From Haloarcula hispanica ATCC 33960 (GTDB taxonomy: Archaea; Halobacteriota; Halobacteria; Halobacteriales; Haloarculaceae): a stretch of 64,000 nucleotides of DNA. The notes under the pieces were generated by a model. It was not told where the DNA came from and ran no database searches. It was given only the letters and a program-made list of their open reading frames with translations. Each line of letters starts with the position of its first letter. The stretch's first letter is position 1. Of the stretch, positions 52,088-61,847 are shown piece by piece. Made by a program: the position numbers and the translations under genes. The DNA lies in NCBI RefSeq assembly GCF_000223905.1, contig NC_015948.1, positions 1,550,001-1,614,000 of the forward strand. The letters run 5' to 3'.

Positions 52088-52867
52088 TTACCACGACCCG
52101 TCAAGAGCTCGCTGATAGACGGTTTCGGCCTGATCTGCAACCGCATCCCAGTCGTATTGCTGCGCACGTTCGACGGGATCCGTCGCTGGGCGGTCACCAC
52201 CTAAAATATCATCGAGCGTTTCTGTGAGCGAGGCAATGGTAGGTTCTACGAGGAAGCCGGCGCCGTCGATGACCTCGTCTGCCGCCGAATCTGGGTGGTC
52301 AGCAGCAATCACGGTGCAGTCGGCGGCCATCGCCTCGACGAAGGTAATTCCGAATCCCTCTCTCGTTGAGGGAGACGCGAATATGTCTGCAGCCCGCATA
52401 TGGCCGAGAACATCCTCGTACTCTTCGAGAAAGCCTAACATCGAAACGCGGTCGGCGTGTTCCAGTGATTCGCGTTTGGTATCCAGCCGGTCACGCTCCG
52501 GGCCGTCACCGATGATACCTAGCGTGACGTCATGCCTGTCGGCGACTACATCGAATGCCTCTAGCAGAATGTCGACGTTCTTGTGCTCGATCAGTCGACC
52601 TGCGAAGACGATGTCGTAGCCGGTGTCGGGGCGGGGGGCCGTCTGGACCTGCTCGGTATCGAGCCCGTTTGGCACGACCTCGATATGCTCGCGATTCGGG
52701 CCGATGTCAGCGAGGTTGTCCGCTGTGATGCCCGAAACCGCGATCGGATGCTGGGGTGTCTTGGCCGTGAGTTGTTCGACGAGTTTGCCACCCGGAACGA
52801 GCGATCTGAAGTCCATCTTCAAGTGCAGAAACAGTTTGTCATCGCCGGTTCTAATCTTGAGCGACAC
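52088..52867 (-). pseudogene. GT4 glycosyltransferase missing its N-terminal half
   Basis: The frame reads MSLKIRTGDDKLFLHLKMDF and then joins a typical GT-B C-terminal domain: LTAKTPQHPIAVSGITADNL, EVVPNGLDTEQVQ, IVFAGRLIEHKNVDILLEAF, and EGFGITFVEAMAADCTVIAA. Compared with the GT4 gene at 63355 (KTFEYATARVPQHPIAVSKL at about residue 150), roughly 130 N-terminal residues are missing. The acceptor-binding domain is therefore absent and the protein is unlikely to be active. Upstream is low-GC DNA with no matching 5' part. The truncation coincides with the left edge of the AT-rich island. Confidence 0.75.
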
Positions 52868-53017
52868 GGCGATCGTAGCGCACTTGGGACACTCTTAGAC
52901 ACCAGGGATTTCTCCTCCTCAGGTGAGTCAGTTGCAAAGGAACTCAAAATATTTATAACACAACCAACTGATTGGAGACCGAATCTTTGATACCCTTATC
53001 TAATTTACTAATTCCCA
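52868..53017. promoter_or_regulatory. AT-rich divergent promoter region
   Basis: 150 bases between the truncated GT4 and the intact GT4. AAAATATTTATAAC (about 52946-52959) is a good TATA-like match 60-70 bases ahead of the ATG at 53018, which suggests a short leader rather than a leaderless message. Confidence 0.4.
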
Positions 53018-54211
53018 ATGGATATCCTCCACACGCCGGTCCGATTCTATCCTTATATCGGCGGTGTAGAGACGTACGTACACGACCTTTCGAAGAAATT
53101 GGTTAAGTTCAATCACAACGTAACAGTGGTCTGTGCCAAAGTCGACGAAGAGACAGAGCGTTGTGAAACTATCGACGGTATCGATGTACGGCGATTGACC
53201 AGCGTAGGTCAGATGGCGAACACTAATATAACTCCTGCGCTTCCTGCAGTGCTAATTGAGGAAGCGCAATCCGCAGACGTAATTCACACACATCTACCTA
53301 CACCTTGGTTCGCGGATCTCAGTGTCCTTGCTGGGGTGGTAACGGGAACACCGGTCGTTATCACCTATCACAATGATATCGTGGGTGATGGAATAGCTAA
53401 TCACATTGCCTATTTCTATAACCAGACTTGGCTCCGACTGACACTTCGATATTCAGATCGAATCATCGTCACACAGCCAGATTACGTGGAGAACTCCAAG
53501 TATCTCAGTCCGGAAATGGATAAAATTGAGATTATCTCAAACGGTGTTGACGTCAACTATTTTGAACCGAAGACAGTCTCAGCCGAGGATTTGGCTCGTC
53601 TTGGGTTCGACGAATCGCGTCCCACACTATTCTTTTTGAGTGTTCTCGACGGACACCACGATTACAAAGGATTGACAGACCTGCTAGAAGCGTTGGCCCT
53701 GCTAGTCAAAGAAGAAGATACGACTCCACAACTTCTCGTCGGTGGAGGGGGAGAGTCCAAGTCAACTTATGAACATCGAGCTGCAAAACTCGGTGTCGAT
53801 CAGTTCGTTGATTTCCTCGGTCGAGTTCCAGAAGACGATCTGGTCAATTATTATTCGGCAGCCGATCTTTTTGTGCTACCCTCAACAAGTAGCGACCAAG
53901 AGGGGTTCGGCTTAGTGTTACTGGAGGCGCTGGCAAGTGGGACTCCCGTAGTAACTACGAATGTCGTTGGTATCGCTGAAGAGGTCAAACAAAATCCTGT
54001 CGGAACGATCGCTCCAAAGGAAAATCCCGAGGCACTGGCGTCTTCGATTCGAACTACGTTATCGAATGACGAATTTGATTTAGAGGTCGCACGCAACCTC
54101 TGTGTACAGAACTATTCGTGGCGAGCTAGTGCTGAAGATCTGGAAGCCATCTATGAGAGAGTTTGCGAAACGTCAATCGATCATAACGAGGTACATGAAG
54201 ACTTAGTTTAG
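53018..54211 (+). CDS. GT4 family glycosyltransferase
   Basis: 397 residues, complete GT-B. The N-terminal Gly-rich loop is HTPVRFYPYIGGVETYVHDL. The acceptor domain ends near DVIHTHLPTPWFADLSVLAG. The nucleotide-sugar domain carries KIEIISNGVDVNYFEPK, PTLFFLSVLDGHHDYKGLTD, VDFLGRVPEDDLVNYYSAAD and SSDQEGFGLVLLEALASGTP (the E-x7-E signature). Substrates cannot be inferred. Codons are A/T-rich at third positions, unlike the genes before 52 kb, consistent with acquisition. It is convergent with the next GT4 gene. Confidence 0.93.
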   Translation: MDILHTPVRFYPYIGGVETYVHDLSKKLVKFNHNVTVVCAKVDEETERCETIDGIDVRRLTSVGQMANTNITPALPAVLIEEAQSADVIHTHLPTPWFADLSVLAGVVTGTPVVITYHNDIVGDGIANHIAYFYNQTWLRLTLRYSDRIIVTQPDYVENSKYLSPEMDKIEIISNGVDVNYFEPKTVSAEDLARLGFDESRPTLFFLSVLDGHHDYKGLTDLLEALALLVKEEDTTPQLLVGGGGESKSTYEHRAAKLGVDQFVDFLGRVPEDDLVNYYSAADLFVLPSTSSDQEGFGLVLLEALASGTPVVTTNVVGIAEEVKQNPVGTIAPKENPEALASSIRTTLSNDEFDLEVARNLCVQNYSWRASAEDLEAIYERVCETSIDHNEVHEDLV

Positions 54212-54239
54212 AACCGTTTCAATCGACGGTATATCCTGA

Positions 54240-55430
54240 TTATTCTTTCAGTGATTCATACACTTCAACGAGTCGATCTATATGGGTCTCAAGGCTCACA
54301 TCAACGTCAGTCAGATTTGTTGCAAGCCGAGTTGAGTCACCTTTATGAGACTCAATTACATTGGCGAGAATATTCGCTTGTTCTGGCTTGAAACAATACC
54401 CTGTCTCGTCTTCTTCAATCAATTCAGGAATACCACCAATATCTGCCCCGATGACTGGTGTTTGGCGTGCATAGCTCTCATAAATGACCATCGGGGAATT
54501 ATCGTACCAGCGAGATGGGACGACAGTGTAATCCGCGATAGTGTATTGGCGCGCTAGCTCTTCTTCTGATACGAACCCGTGAAATTTGACTCTCTTGTCG
54601 TTTCTAGCTCGTTTTTCGAGCATCTCCCGATCTGGTCCCTTACCTAAAATGTGAAGTTCAAGATCAGGATCATCAAGTTGCTTCATGGCATCAATGAGAA
54701 TATCAATTCCTTTGCTGTAGGTGAGTTGACCCGCATATAGGAGACGAGTATTACACTGATCGTAGTTTTTAGCTTTATATTGTTTTAATTCTGTTGTATC
54801 TATACCAAGAGGTATGCGTTCACTTGGAACATCGGTGAATACACCTTGTTTGTGATGTTCGTCAATGATGAATTGTGATGGTGCGATAACTTTGTCAATA
54901 TTAGAACCTATGACCCAGTCATTATATTTTTGGTAGAATTTCATTAGACGTCCAGGTGTGATAATTTCGCCGTTTGAGAAAAGACTGGGTCGGAGGTGGA
55001 GAGAGTTATAATCATGGAGGGTATGAATCACAGGAGCACTGCTGACGTTAGATGCTGAAAAGACAGACTTTGAGAGACCACTATAATTGTGAATATGGAT
55101 AACATCTGGATCAAGGTTATTTATATGTTTTCGGATTATTGTATATGTCTGTGGGTTCCACTGGTCGATTGTATGTTGAATTGGCTTTTTCCAATTAGGC
55201 TCATCTTGATGTTCATAGGGAGAATACATATTAAACGGCCTAATTCGATAGATTGTCATTCCCTCGGTTTCTTGCGAGGAGAACCGGCGTATTGGGCTGT
55301 CTACACCTGTGGAAATTACGGAAACTTTGTGCCCTCGGTCGGCTAAGTATTTTGCATCGGATTTCGCATGTTTTTCTGCTCCACCAATAACCTCTGGTGG
55401 GAATAAATTTGAGATTATTAGTACGTGCAT
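54240..55430 (-). CDS. GT4 family glycosyltransferase
   Basis: 396 residues, complete GT-B. The start HVLIISNLFPPEVIGGAEKH is the typical Gly-rich N-terminal motif. Further signatures are DVIHIHNYSGLSKSVFSASN, DKVIAPSQFIIDEHHKQGVF, RLLYAGQLTYSKGIDILIDA, DLELHILGKGPDREMLEKRA and YTVVPSRWYDNSPMVIYESY (E-x7-E). Sugar and acceptor are unknown. AT-rich codon use marks it as part of the same island as its neighbours. It converges on the GT4 gene at 53018 (28-base gap). Confidence 0.93.
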   Translation of the reverse strand: MHVLIISNLFPPEVIGGAEKHAKSDAKYLADRGHKVSVISTGVDSPIRRFSSQETEGMTIYRIRPFNMYSPYEHQDEPNWKKPIQHTIDQWNPQTYTIIRKHINNLDPDVIHIHNYSGLSKSVFSASNVSSAPVIHTLHDYNSLHLRPSLFSNGEIITPGRLMKFYQKYNDWVIGSNIDKVIAPSQFIIDEHHKQGVFTDVPSERIPLGIDTTELKQYKAKNYDQCNTRLLYAGQLTYSKGIDILIDAMKQLDDPDLELHILGKGPDREMLEKRARNDKRVKFHGFVSEEELARQYTIADYTVVPSRWYDNSPMVIYESYARQTPVIGADIGGIPELIEEDETGYCFKPEQANILANVIESHKGDSTRLATNLTDVDVSLETHIDRLVEVYESLKE

Positions 55431-55770
55431 TTATGTCAGTAAGTTATTTAATCTGCTTAAATATAGATGTGCGAAAGTCTGGGTAACGATCTCTCAATTC
55501 AGACTTGTATTTCATAGTGTTATAGTTAGAAGTTTTGCTATTGTAAGTATAACTATCTCGTTGATAAGGTTTGGTGCGACAAACTGCTAGAGCGCAACAA
55601 AGCGTGTATGCTTCCATTACTGATAATAATATATTATAATACAACAATTTCGACAGCTACAATTTATAACCAGAACTCACCATGACTGAACGGTTCTCGG
55701 CAAATCTTAAATTGGCGATCAAAAATCTTGTGAATGCCAGAATCAACAGATGTTGTGAGATCTTGACACT
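55431..55770. other. AT-rich intergenic region
   Basis: About 340 bases, strongly AT-rich. It should hold the promoter of the leftward GT4 gene (54240). No RNA gene, repeat or credible frame was seen. Confidence 0.4.
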
Positions 55771-57567
55771 TCAATTAGAGAACCGAATGTGATAGACTGA
55801 AGTGCCACCATTGCTGTACACTTCTGCTGAGTGGGCATCCAGATACCTCATATCAGATTGATCAAACCGAAGGCCATCATATAATCTGAGATGCTGTTTG
55901 GTGCCATATTCAGTCTTCACTATATAAGCTGACTGTCTATCCACAGAGGAATTAAATTCGCTATCAGAGAAATGATATGGAACAAATGCGTGAAACTCTG
56001 GTGTGGGTCGATCCTTCGATAAGGGAGCAAGTATTTTCGGATTCTGGCGCATTTCCCTCACGCTATTTTGCTTGCCATAATGAATGTTCCTCATCCGATA
56101 AACCGACGTGTCTAGTGATGCGATCCCAGGCCCATCCTCTGGTCGTGATTCAAATATCCAATCGTACCCAGCAAATCTTGCTTCAGTAACCTGTTCGGAA
56201 GGCTGATATACGTATGGGGATTTGTAGAGAACCGGTATTGACGAGATTACAGCAACAATTAACACTAATCCGATAAGACCGACTATGATACGTCGGCCAG
56301 TTCTTTGTCTTAAAAATTCGCCCGCTTGTCCAATCGCAAGCCCTGTCGCGATCGTACCCAGCATCAGCGCGACTCCCGCAAATCGGAAGAACTGGCCGAT
56401 TGTGCCCTTTATAAAAAAGAGAATACCAAGTACAATGCCAGGAAGAAGACTCAGATATAACAAACAAATCTGCCGTTTCTCAATGGAGTCCTCTTTGCGG
56501 AAAATGTTCCACAATGTTCGAGATACAAAGGCGATCGTCACAACTGAAATTATGATTTTTAACGGAAATACGCGTAAGAAGATTGTAGTAAGAGAACCAC
56601 CAACTAATTGTAAAGCAGACCCACCTGTGCTAATTTCCGATACTGCCGTCTCCGTTTGAATAAGACCAGTGATAATAGATACAATCGCGCCAGCGAATCC
56701 ATATTTTGAAGATATCCAGAATAGTAAGGTTGTCCCAGAGAACACAATAGTTGTGAGCAAATTAGCAGAGTGAATTGTGTGTCTGCTATGGTATCGCTCA
56801 AACAAGTTGTTTCCAATCAACCACATAGTGAGGAACATTATAAACGCAAGTGAATGTTGGGGATGATAGAGAGTCAAGACACCAGCTAACCCAATCAAGA
56901 TTCCGGCATACCGAACATCGCCACGTTTTTCCAAGAGAACTAGAGATGCGATAACGATAGGCAAAATTAACATCGTAAGTACGTTCGGGATCGGTTGGAG
57001 CTTTGGCATTTGTATCGATATTATCCCTGGATATGCTAGGCAGAGCACTATCACCACACCGAACTGTAATTGATTATCAGCAAAATGACGGGCCAATAAT
57101 ACCATTCCAAACAGGTACAATAAAGAAAACACGATCGGAAGCAAGAGAAGTGATTTGTTGGCAGATAAATCTGCTGTGATCGAGACGATTGCTGCTAGAA
57201 AATGCATGGCAGGGTATAGATTTAGTTGAAGGTCCAAATTCGCTAATAAAATTTGGCGAACTGATCCAAGGTGATTCAGTGCATCATATCGTCCAAAATA
57301 TGCATATCCGCGCAGATAAGGGAGCCCACTTAAAATGAAGACGACTCCAGTGGCAAAGATTCCACCGAATACTAGACGTTGGGCAGCAATTAAAAACCAG
57401 ATACAGACGATGAGGAGAACTCCAAATGAAATCCAAAATCCAACGGGGGTCCCTCCATAGATTGAGATCTCATATCCGGTCGCCAAGGACGTTAAAGCAA
57501 AAAGAATACTTGCAGCGATAGCAAGAAAACCAAGTGAAAGAAGGACTTTATCTGTTCGTGGGGCCAT
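55771..57567 (-). CDS. Large multi-pass membrane protein of the glycan island (GT-C-like)
   Basis: 598 residues, about 13 predicted TM helices. Loop 1 after the second TM is GYAYFGRYDALNHLGSVRQI, with an acidic pair reminiscent of GT-C enzymes, then LNLYPAMHFLAAIVSITADL. The C-terminal part (about residue 475 on) is soluble and ends VYSNGGTSVYHIRFSN. It could polymerise or transfer lipid-linked glycan, or act as a GT-C glycosyltransferase, but key residues are not fixed. The start at 57567 (MAPRTDKV) is taken over an in-frame TTG at 57579. It is divergent from the flippase gene and belongs to the AT-rich island. Confidence 0.7.
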   Translation of the reverse strand: MAPRTDKVLLSLGFLAIAASILFALTSLATGYEISIYGGTPVGFWISFGVLLIVCIWFLIAAQRLVFGGIFATGVVFILSGLPYLRGYAYFGRYDALNHLGSVRQILLANLDLQLNLYPAMHFLAAIVSITADLSANKSLLLLPIVFSLLYLFGMVLLARHFADNQLQFGVVIVLCLAYPGIISIQMPKLQPIPNVLTMLILPIVIASLVLLEKRGDVRYAGILIGLAGVLTLYHPQHSLAFIMFLTMWLIGNNLFERYHSRHTIHSANLLTTIVFSGTTLLFWISSKYGFAGAIVSIITGLIQTETAVSEISTGGSALQLVGGSLTTIFLRVFPLKIIISVVTIAFVSRTLWNIFRKEDSIEKRQICLLYLSLLPGIVLGILFFIKGTIGQFFRFAGVALMLGTIATGLAIGQAGEFLRQRTGRRIIVGLIGLVLIVAVISSIPVLYKSPYVYQPSEQVTEARFAGYDWIFESRPEDGPGIASLDTSVYRMRNIHYGKQNSVREMRQNPKILAPLSKDRPTPEFHAFVPYHFSDSEFNSSVDRQSAYIVKTEYGTKQHLRLYDGLRFDQSDMRYLDAHSAEVYSNGGTSVYHIRFSN

Positions 57568-57797
57568 ACTCTTAAGCAAACGATAGGACTAAAACGTCTA
57601 TATTTTGATCCATTCGATATGTGCGATGTAACGTGATTGGTATTAATAAGTCTTTCACAAAGTATGTGTCAGTTGACGAATGGTTCTGAAAAAGAATAAT
57701 CACTGAAAAAATAAGAGTAACTTCATAGGATGCTAGATAGGTAGCATAAACGAAGGGGATTTATTCTCCCCTTTGAAAAGACAAAATTGATATAATT

Positions 57798-59324
57798 ATG
57801 AGCGATGCTGGAGAAAAAATCGGAGATCTATTTGAGAGCTCTGCAATTATCTTCATTGGCTTGATTATTGGTAATGCACTTGCATTAGTCGCTGAGGCGC
57901 TCATTGCTCGTTCGCTTTCTCCCGGAGCATACGGTTCTATTGCGTTGGCATATACAGTTGCTCTGTTAGGGGGCCGAATTGCCATTTTTGGCATAAAAGA
58001 TGGTGTTGTTCGGTTAATATCAGCAAAGTCAGCCATCTCAGAACGAGCTCATATTATCCAACACGGGCTTGCCATCGTATTATTAACAGGATGTGTAGTC
58101 GGAATTGGTTTTGTTGCTAGTCGGGATATCGTAGCGGAAATTGTCGAAGATCCGTTAGTGGGTCGATATCTATTATTTTTCAGCCCATTCGTCATATTCT
58201 TTTCAGCACGGGCTGTTTTGTTTGGTACTTTAAGAGCAGAAGAGCGTTCGGTTTCCGCAGTAATTTCCCGTGATATTTTGGGGAGAATACTTCCATTTAT
58301 CATACTAGCTATTGCAATATTTATAAATCGGCCTATTTTAGGAGCGGTGGGTTACTGGCTCGGTGTTCCTGTAGCTATCTTATTATCTTCACTTCTATTT
58401 CTCCGCGATCGATATCCATTATCTGAGATAATTCTACGGAACCCTAATCGTGATACATTTGAACGTTTGCTTCGGTTTTCCCTACCGCTTGCCATGGGAG
58501 CGTACTTGTCAATATTCCTTACCCATTCTGATATACTAATGATCGGCTATTTTCTCGATTCAAATGAGGTTGGGTATTATAGGGCCGTACAACCCTTACA
58601 ACAAGCATCAATTTTACTTTTGATGGCATTCAGTTTTTTATTCTTGCCTGCAGCCACTCAGTTTTATGAACAAAAAGAGATTGACGATCTAGAACGGTTT
58701 TATACAGTTTCAACAAAGTGGATTTCAGTTGGAACGCTACCGATTGTACTAGTTTTTGGTCTGTTTGCTGATGATGTAGTCCGTGTGTTATTCGGAGCTG
58801 CGTATTCACCTGCGGCACCGGCATTGACCTTGCTAGTTTCAGGTCACTTTTTGCGCGCTGTTGTCGGTTTAAATGGGGATATTGTAAAGGCGATTGATCG
58901 CACAAAAATAGAGCTTATTTCCGTGTTGATCGGAGTGATTACAAATATTCTCTTAAATATATATCTCATCCCTCGAGTTGGTATTGTAGGCGCCGCAATC
59001 GGCACTGCTACTGGGTTCCTAGCCTATAATATCACGGAGCTTTTTGCGATCTACCGTACTATAGAGATCCACCCATTTGCTGTCAACAATTTCAAACCTC
59101 TTGTATTAACAACTATATTAGCATTAGTAATAAGAGGGTTCACTCAAGAAATCAGGTTTGGAATTTTTGGACTAGGAGCGTTAGGAATTCTATTTGGGAT
59201 AGTAGCACTTGTTTCGATGGTATTGACAAAGAGTATCGATAAGACAGATCTCATACTCCTGAAACGCATTGAAGAACGAACAGGGTCAGACTTGTCTTTT
59301 ATAAAATTCATATTTAACGAGTAA
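57798..59324 (+). CDS. Flippase, polysaccharide biosynthesis protein (Wzx/MATE type)
   Basis: 508 residues, about 12-14 TM helices. The start MSDAGEKIGDLFESSAIIFI and SRSLSPGAYGSIALAYTVAL are like RfbX/Wzx proteins. Typical pairs of TMs with short charged loops follow (RFSLPLAMGAYLSIFLTHSD, DSNEVGYYRAVQPLQQASIL). SILLLMAFSFLFLPAATQFY and VLFGAAYSPAAPALTLLVSG are further family-like blocks. It probably flips lipid-linked sugars to the outside. AT-rich codons fit the island. It is divergent from the GT-C-like gene, 230 bases away. Confidence 0.88.
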   Translation: MSDAGEKIGDLFESSAIIFIGLIIGNALALVAEALIARSLSPGAYGSIALAYTVALLGGRIAIFGIKDGVVRLISAKSAISERAHIIQHGLAIVLLTGCVVGIGFVASRDIVAEIVEDPLVGRYLLFFSPFVIFFSARAVLFGTLRAEERSVSAVISRDILGRILPFIILAIAIFINRPILGAVGYWLGVPVAILLSSLLFLRDRYPLSEIILRNPNRDTFERLLRFSLPLAMGAYLSIFLTHSDILMIGYFLDSNEVGYYRAVQPLQQASILLLMAFSFLFLPAATQFYEQKEIDDLERFYTVSTKWISVGTLPIVLVFGLFADDVVRVLFGAAYSPAAPALTLLVSGHFLRAVVGLNGDIVKAIDRTKIELISVLIGVITNILLNIYLIPRVGIVGAAIGTATGFLAYNITELFAIYRTIEIHPFAVNNFKPLVLTTILALVIRGFTQEIRFGIFGLGALGILFGIVALVSMVLTKSIDKTDLILLKRIEERTGSDLSFIKFIFNE

Positions 59325-59345
59325 ATATATACATATATTTACTTA

Positions 59346-59600
59346 ATCAGAATCATTCAGATTAGTTGATTGAATACAAACCAAAAGTTTTGATTCATGT
59401 TTCTGCAAAGTCAGCAGTTGCGTGGCGGAAATGAGTGGCGAACTGCTCGGTGCGGCGTTTGAGTTCTTTGAACAACCGTTCGGCAGGCTTCCGATTTCCA
59501 TGCGTAACACCCTTAAATCGGAGTGAAAGCTCAAATAATGTCGCCTGCAACCAAGGTAAACTCTCAACGAGAAACAGAGTGTCGGCGCGGTGAATGACTA
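59346..59600 (-). pseudogene. C-terminal remnant of an IS6-type transposase
   Basis: On the minus strand: HRADTLFLVESLPWLQATLF, then ELSLRFKGVTHGNRKPAERL, then FKELKRRTEQFATHFRHATA. This is the end of an IS6/ISH-type transposase (conserved HGxRNxxERxFxExKRRT..F pattern), cut off upstream and ended by a TGA where a Trp codon is expected, with further decay after it. It is inactive debris between the flippase and the first sulfatase-like gene. Confidence 0.75.
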
Positions 59601-59624
59601 CATCTCAATGAAGCAATGAGTGGC

Positions 59625-60566
59625 TCACTTATATCCCAAGTCCGCAAGTCGATCCTCAATATCGGGCTCAATCTGACTGTCTGTCTCATAGTCACTGGGC
59701 TCTCGAGTACAGTTGTCTATCGCAGTCGTTTCTACCCATGGAACTTCCCAAATCTCTGGAACAGGATAATCATGGTGGCCATAAAAGCTACGTTCCCCCA
59801 TAGCATTTCCATGATCCGCAGAAATAATTGCCGTTCTTGCATCGAAATTCGACAATAGCTGTTTAACCTCATCCAGAACATAATTTAGATTCTGTTTATA
59901 GGCCTCCCAAACTTCATCTTTTGAAACATCATTTTCTAAGAGTTGATCCCAAATGGAGCCACTCCATTCCTCAGCTCTTCCCTTCTGCATTTTTGATCCG
60001 AGTTCCGGTCTGGGAACAGATGGGAAATGAGGCTGCATATAATGTACGATATATCTATCATGGTTTTTTTGTCTACCTGCAGCAATACCTCGATCAGTTA
60101 CAGCAGAAGCTGGTACAGTTCCCAACTCATCATCCCAAGCATATCTCCAAACTTCGTCTAAATAATCAGGACGTATTTCATCTAGGACTTGGTCAGTAAA
60201 GGGATTCGCAGATATTAGAGCGGTTTGGTTTATTTCATCATTCACAGATTCATCAAATGTATTGTCCAGAAATCGTTTGCTATTGGGCGCAATTGACATT
60301 GTTGTCTGCCAATCCCCAGACGACAAGGCCTCGTGATCACGATATTCCTGTAGAAGATCTACACGGCAAGCGTCAAGCAAAATAAGAAGATCCCAATTTT
60401 TCGAGAAGATATTCTCACCTTGAAATCCAAAATACCTTCCGCTTCCTCGAATGGCTGCCTCATTGTAAATCATCCATAATGGCCACTGAATTCCTCGAAT
60501 TCCATCATATTTTAGATGTCGAGCTGATTCCTTTACAAAAATTTTAGATTTCTCACGCAACGACAT
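59625..60566 (-). CDS. Sulfatase / alkaline phosphatase superfamily protein
   Basis: 313 residues. Metal and nucleophile motifs visible: DLLILLDACRVDL (about 59-71), a nucleophile-region MSIAPNSKRFLDNT (Ser), HYMQPHFPSVPRPELG (His) and TAIISADHGNAMGERSFYGH with DH and a final His. There is no CxPxR sulfatase cysteine, so it is more like the alkaline phosphatase/phosphoglycerol transferase branch. Its neighbour (60690-61610) is a paralogue. A likely role is modifying or hydrolysing groups on surface glycan. AT-rich codons agree with the island. Confidence 0.85.
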   Translation of the reverse strand: MSLREKSKIFVKESARHLKYDGIRGIQWPLWMIYNEAAIRGSGRYFGFQGENIFSKNWDLLILLDACRVDLLQEYRDHEALSSGDWQTTMSIAPNSKRFLDNTFDESVNDEINQTALISANPFTDQVLDEIRPDYLDEVWRYAWDDELGTVPASAVTDRGIAAGRQKNHDRYIVHYMQPHFPSVPRPELGSKMQKGRAEEWSGSIWDQLLENDVSKDEVWEAYKQNLNYVLDEVKQLLSNFDARTAIISADHGNAMGERSFYGHHDYPVPEIWEVPWVETTAIDNCTREPSDYETDSQIEPDIEDRLADLGYK

Positions 60567-60689
60567 TATCTAATATATATCAGAATCTGCACCTTGATAA
60601 GCATTCATCTTTGCAATAGTTAAATCAGGTAAAGTAGTTGTAATTGAATTATAACATTAAATCACGTATTCGTTTATTGGTGAACTCAC

Positions 60690-61610
60690 TTACCGATATC
60701 CCAAGGCCGACAATTGCTCTTCTCGATCAGCTTTTACGGAGTTTTCCTGCCAATCCTCTAATTCTCTAGTGTTATTATCTTTAGCGCTTGTCTCTATCCA
60801 AGGCACCGAACGAAGACATCTTAATGGCAGATCAGACGGATGTCCATAAATGCTCCATTCACCCATCGCATTACCATGGTCAGAGGTTACGATTACCCGA
60901 TCAGCGTTGACATTCTTAAGAAGTTCATCCACTTCGTTTAAGCCACGGCAAAGGTTAACACGATACCCCTCCCAAACTTCATCTGGGTTCAGATCACCAT
61001 CTTCAAGCTGTTCCCAAACGTCTCGCCAGTCTTGGTCTCCGAATTTATCCAGATCTTTCCCCCGACTCAGTTCTGGTTTCGATAAAAAGGGGCAATGAGG
61101 TTGCATATAATGTGCAATTACATGATCATGATCTTCCTCTCGCATTATTTGGATTGTCTCGTCAGTAATTGCCTCTGGTGGGACTGTTCCAGGCTCCGTC
61201 CAAGCGGACTGCCAAACTTCTTTTAACACCGAGAAGTCACGTGAATCTAGTTTGCTTTCACTGAATGGATTGCCGCAAATGTATGCTGTCTCAGCCATCT
61301 GTTCTCGACGGTTCTCGGTAAACGTATCTCGCATCCATGCAGCGGTAGTGCTATTAACTGATCGAATTGATTCTACTTGATCAATCCAATCGTACTCTCC
61401 CGCTACTTCCCGCATGAGATCAAGTCGACATGCGTCCATGATGATTAGCAAATCCCAATCCGTCTCATAGATAGATTCACCGGGAGGAAACAAGGGATCA
61501 CTTAGCGACATTATCTTATTTTTTACTGGCCGTAGAGAATGTCTAGCACCTTTGATTCCATGCTGCTGAATTCGGTCATAAGATTCTCCCATCCATTGGC
61601 TAATTCCCAT
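60690..61610 (-). CDS. Sulfatase / alkaline phosphatase superfamily protein (paralogue)
   Basis: 306 residues. It has the same motif order as 59625: DLLIIMDACRLDLMREV (about 53-69), VNSTTAAWMRDTF (nucleophile region), AHYMQPHCPFLSKPELS and RVIVTSDHGNAMGEWSIYGH. NPFSESKLDSRDFSVLKEVW corresponds to a linker also present in the neighbour. The two form a tandem pair 123 bases apart and read in the same direction, apparently a duplication. Substrates unknown; no CxPxR motif. Confidence 0.85.
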   Translation of the reverse strand: MGISQWMGESYDRIQQHGIKGARHSLRPVKNKIMSLSDPLFPPGESIYETDWDLLIIMDACRLDLMREVAGEYDWIDQVESIRSVNSTTAAWMRDTFTENRREQMAETAYICGNPFSESKLDSRDFSVLKEVWQSAWTEPGTVPPEAITDETIQIMREEDHDHVIAHYMQPHCPFLSKPELSRGKDLDKFGDQDWRDVWEQLEDGDLNPDEVWEGYRVNLCRGLNEVDELLKNVNADRVIVTSDHGNAMGEWSIYGHPSDLPLRCLRSVPWIETSAKDNNTRELEDWQENSVKADREEQLSALGYR

Positions 61611-61847
61611 AGTAACAGTTCTACTCCCAATCTTACTTTAATTGTGGCTATCAAGTCATTTAATCTACGTTGTAGGACCCAACATGATATTTAATGGCTA
61701 TGCGTTCAGCCATAGTAAGTTCCCAAGATCAAACATCTGCCCTGTACTCTTTTCTCACCGACAAATATCGTTAGGATGAGGTATTGGTTAACAGTTCTCC
61801 AATTCAACAGTAAAATCAATAGTTCCTCGAAAACATATACAAGATGA

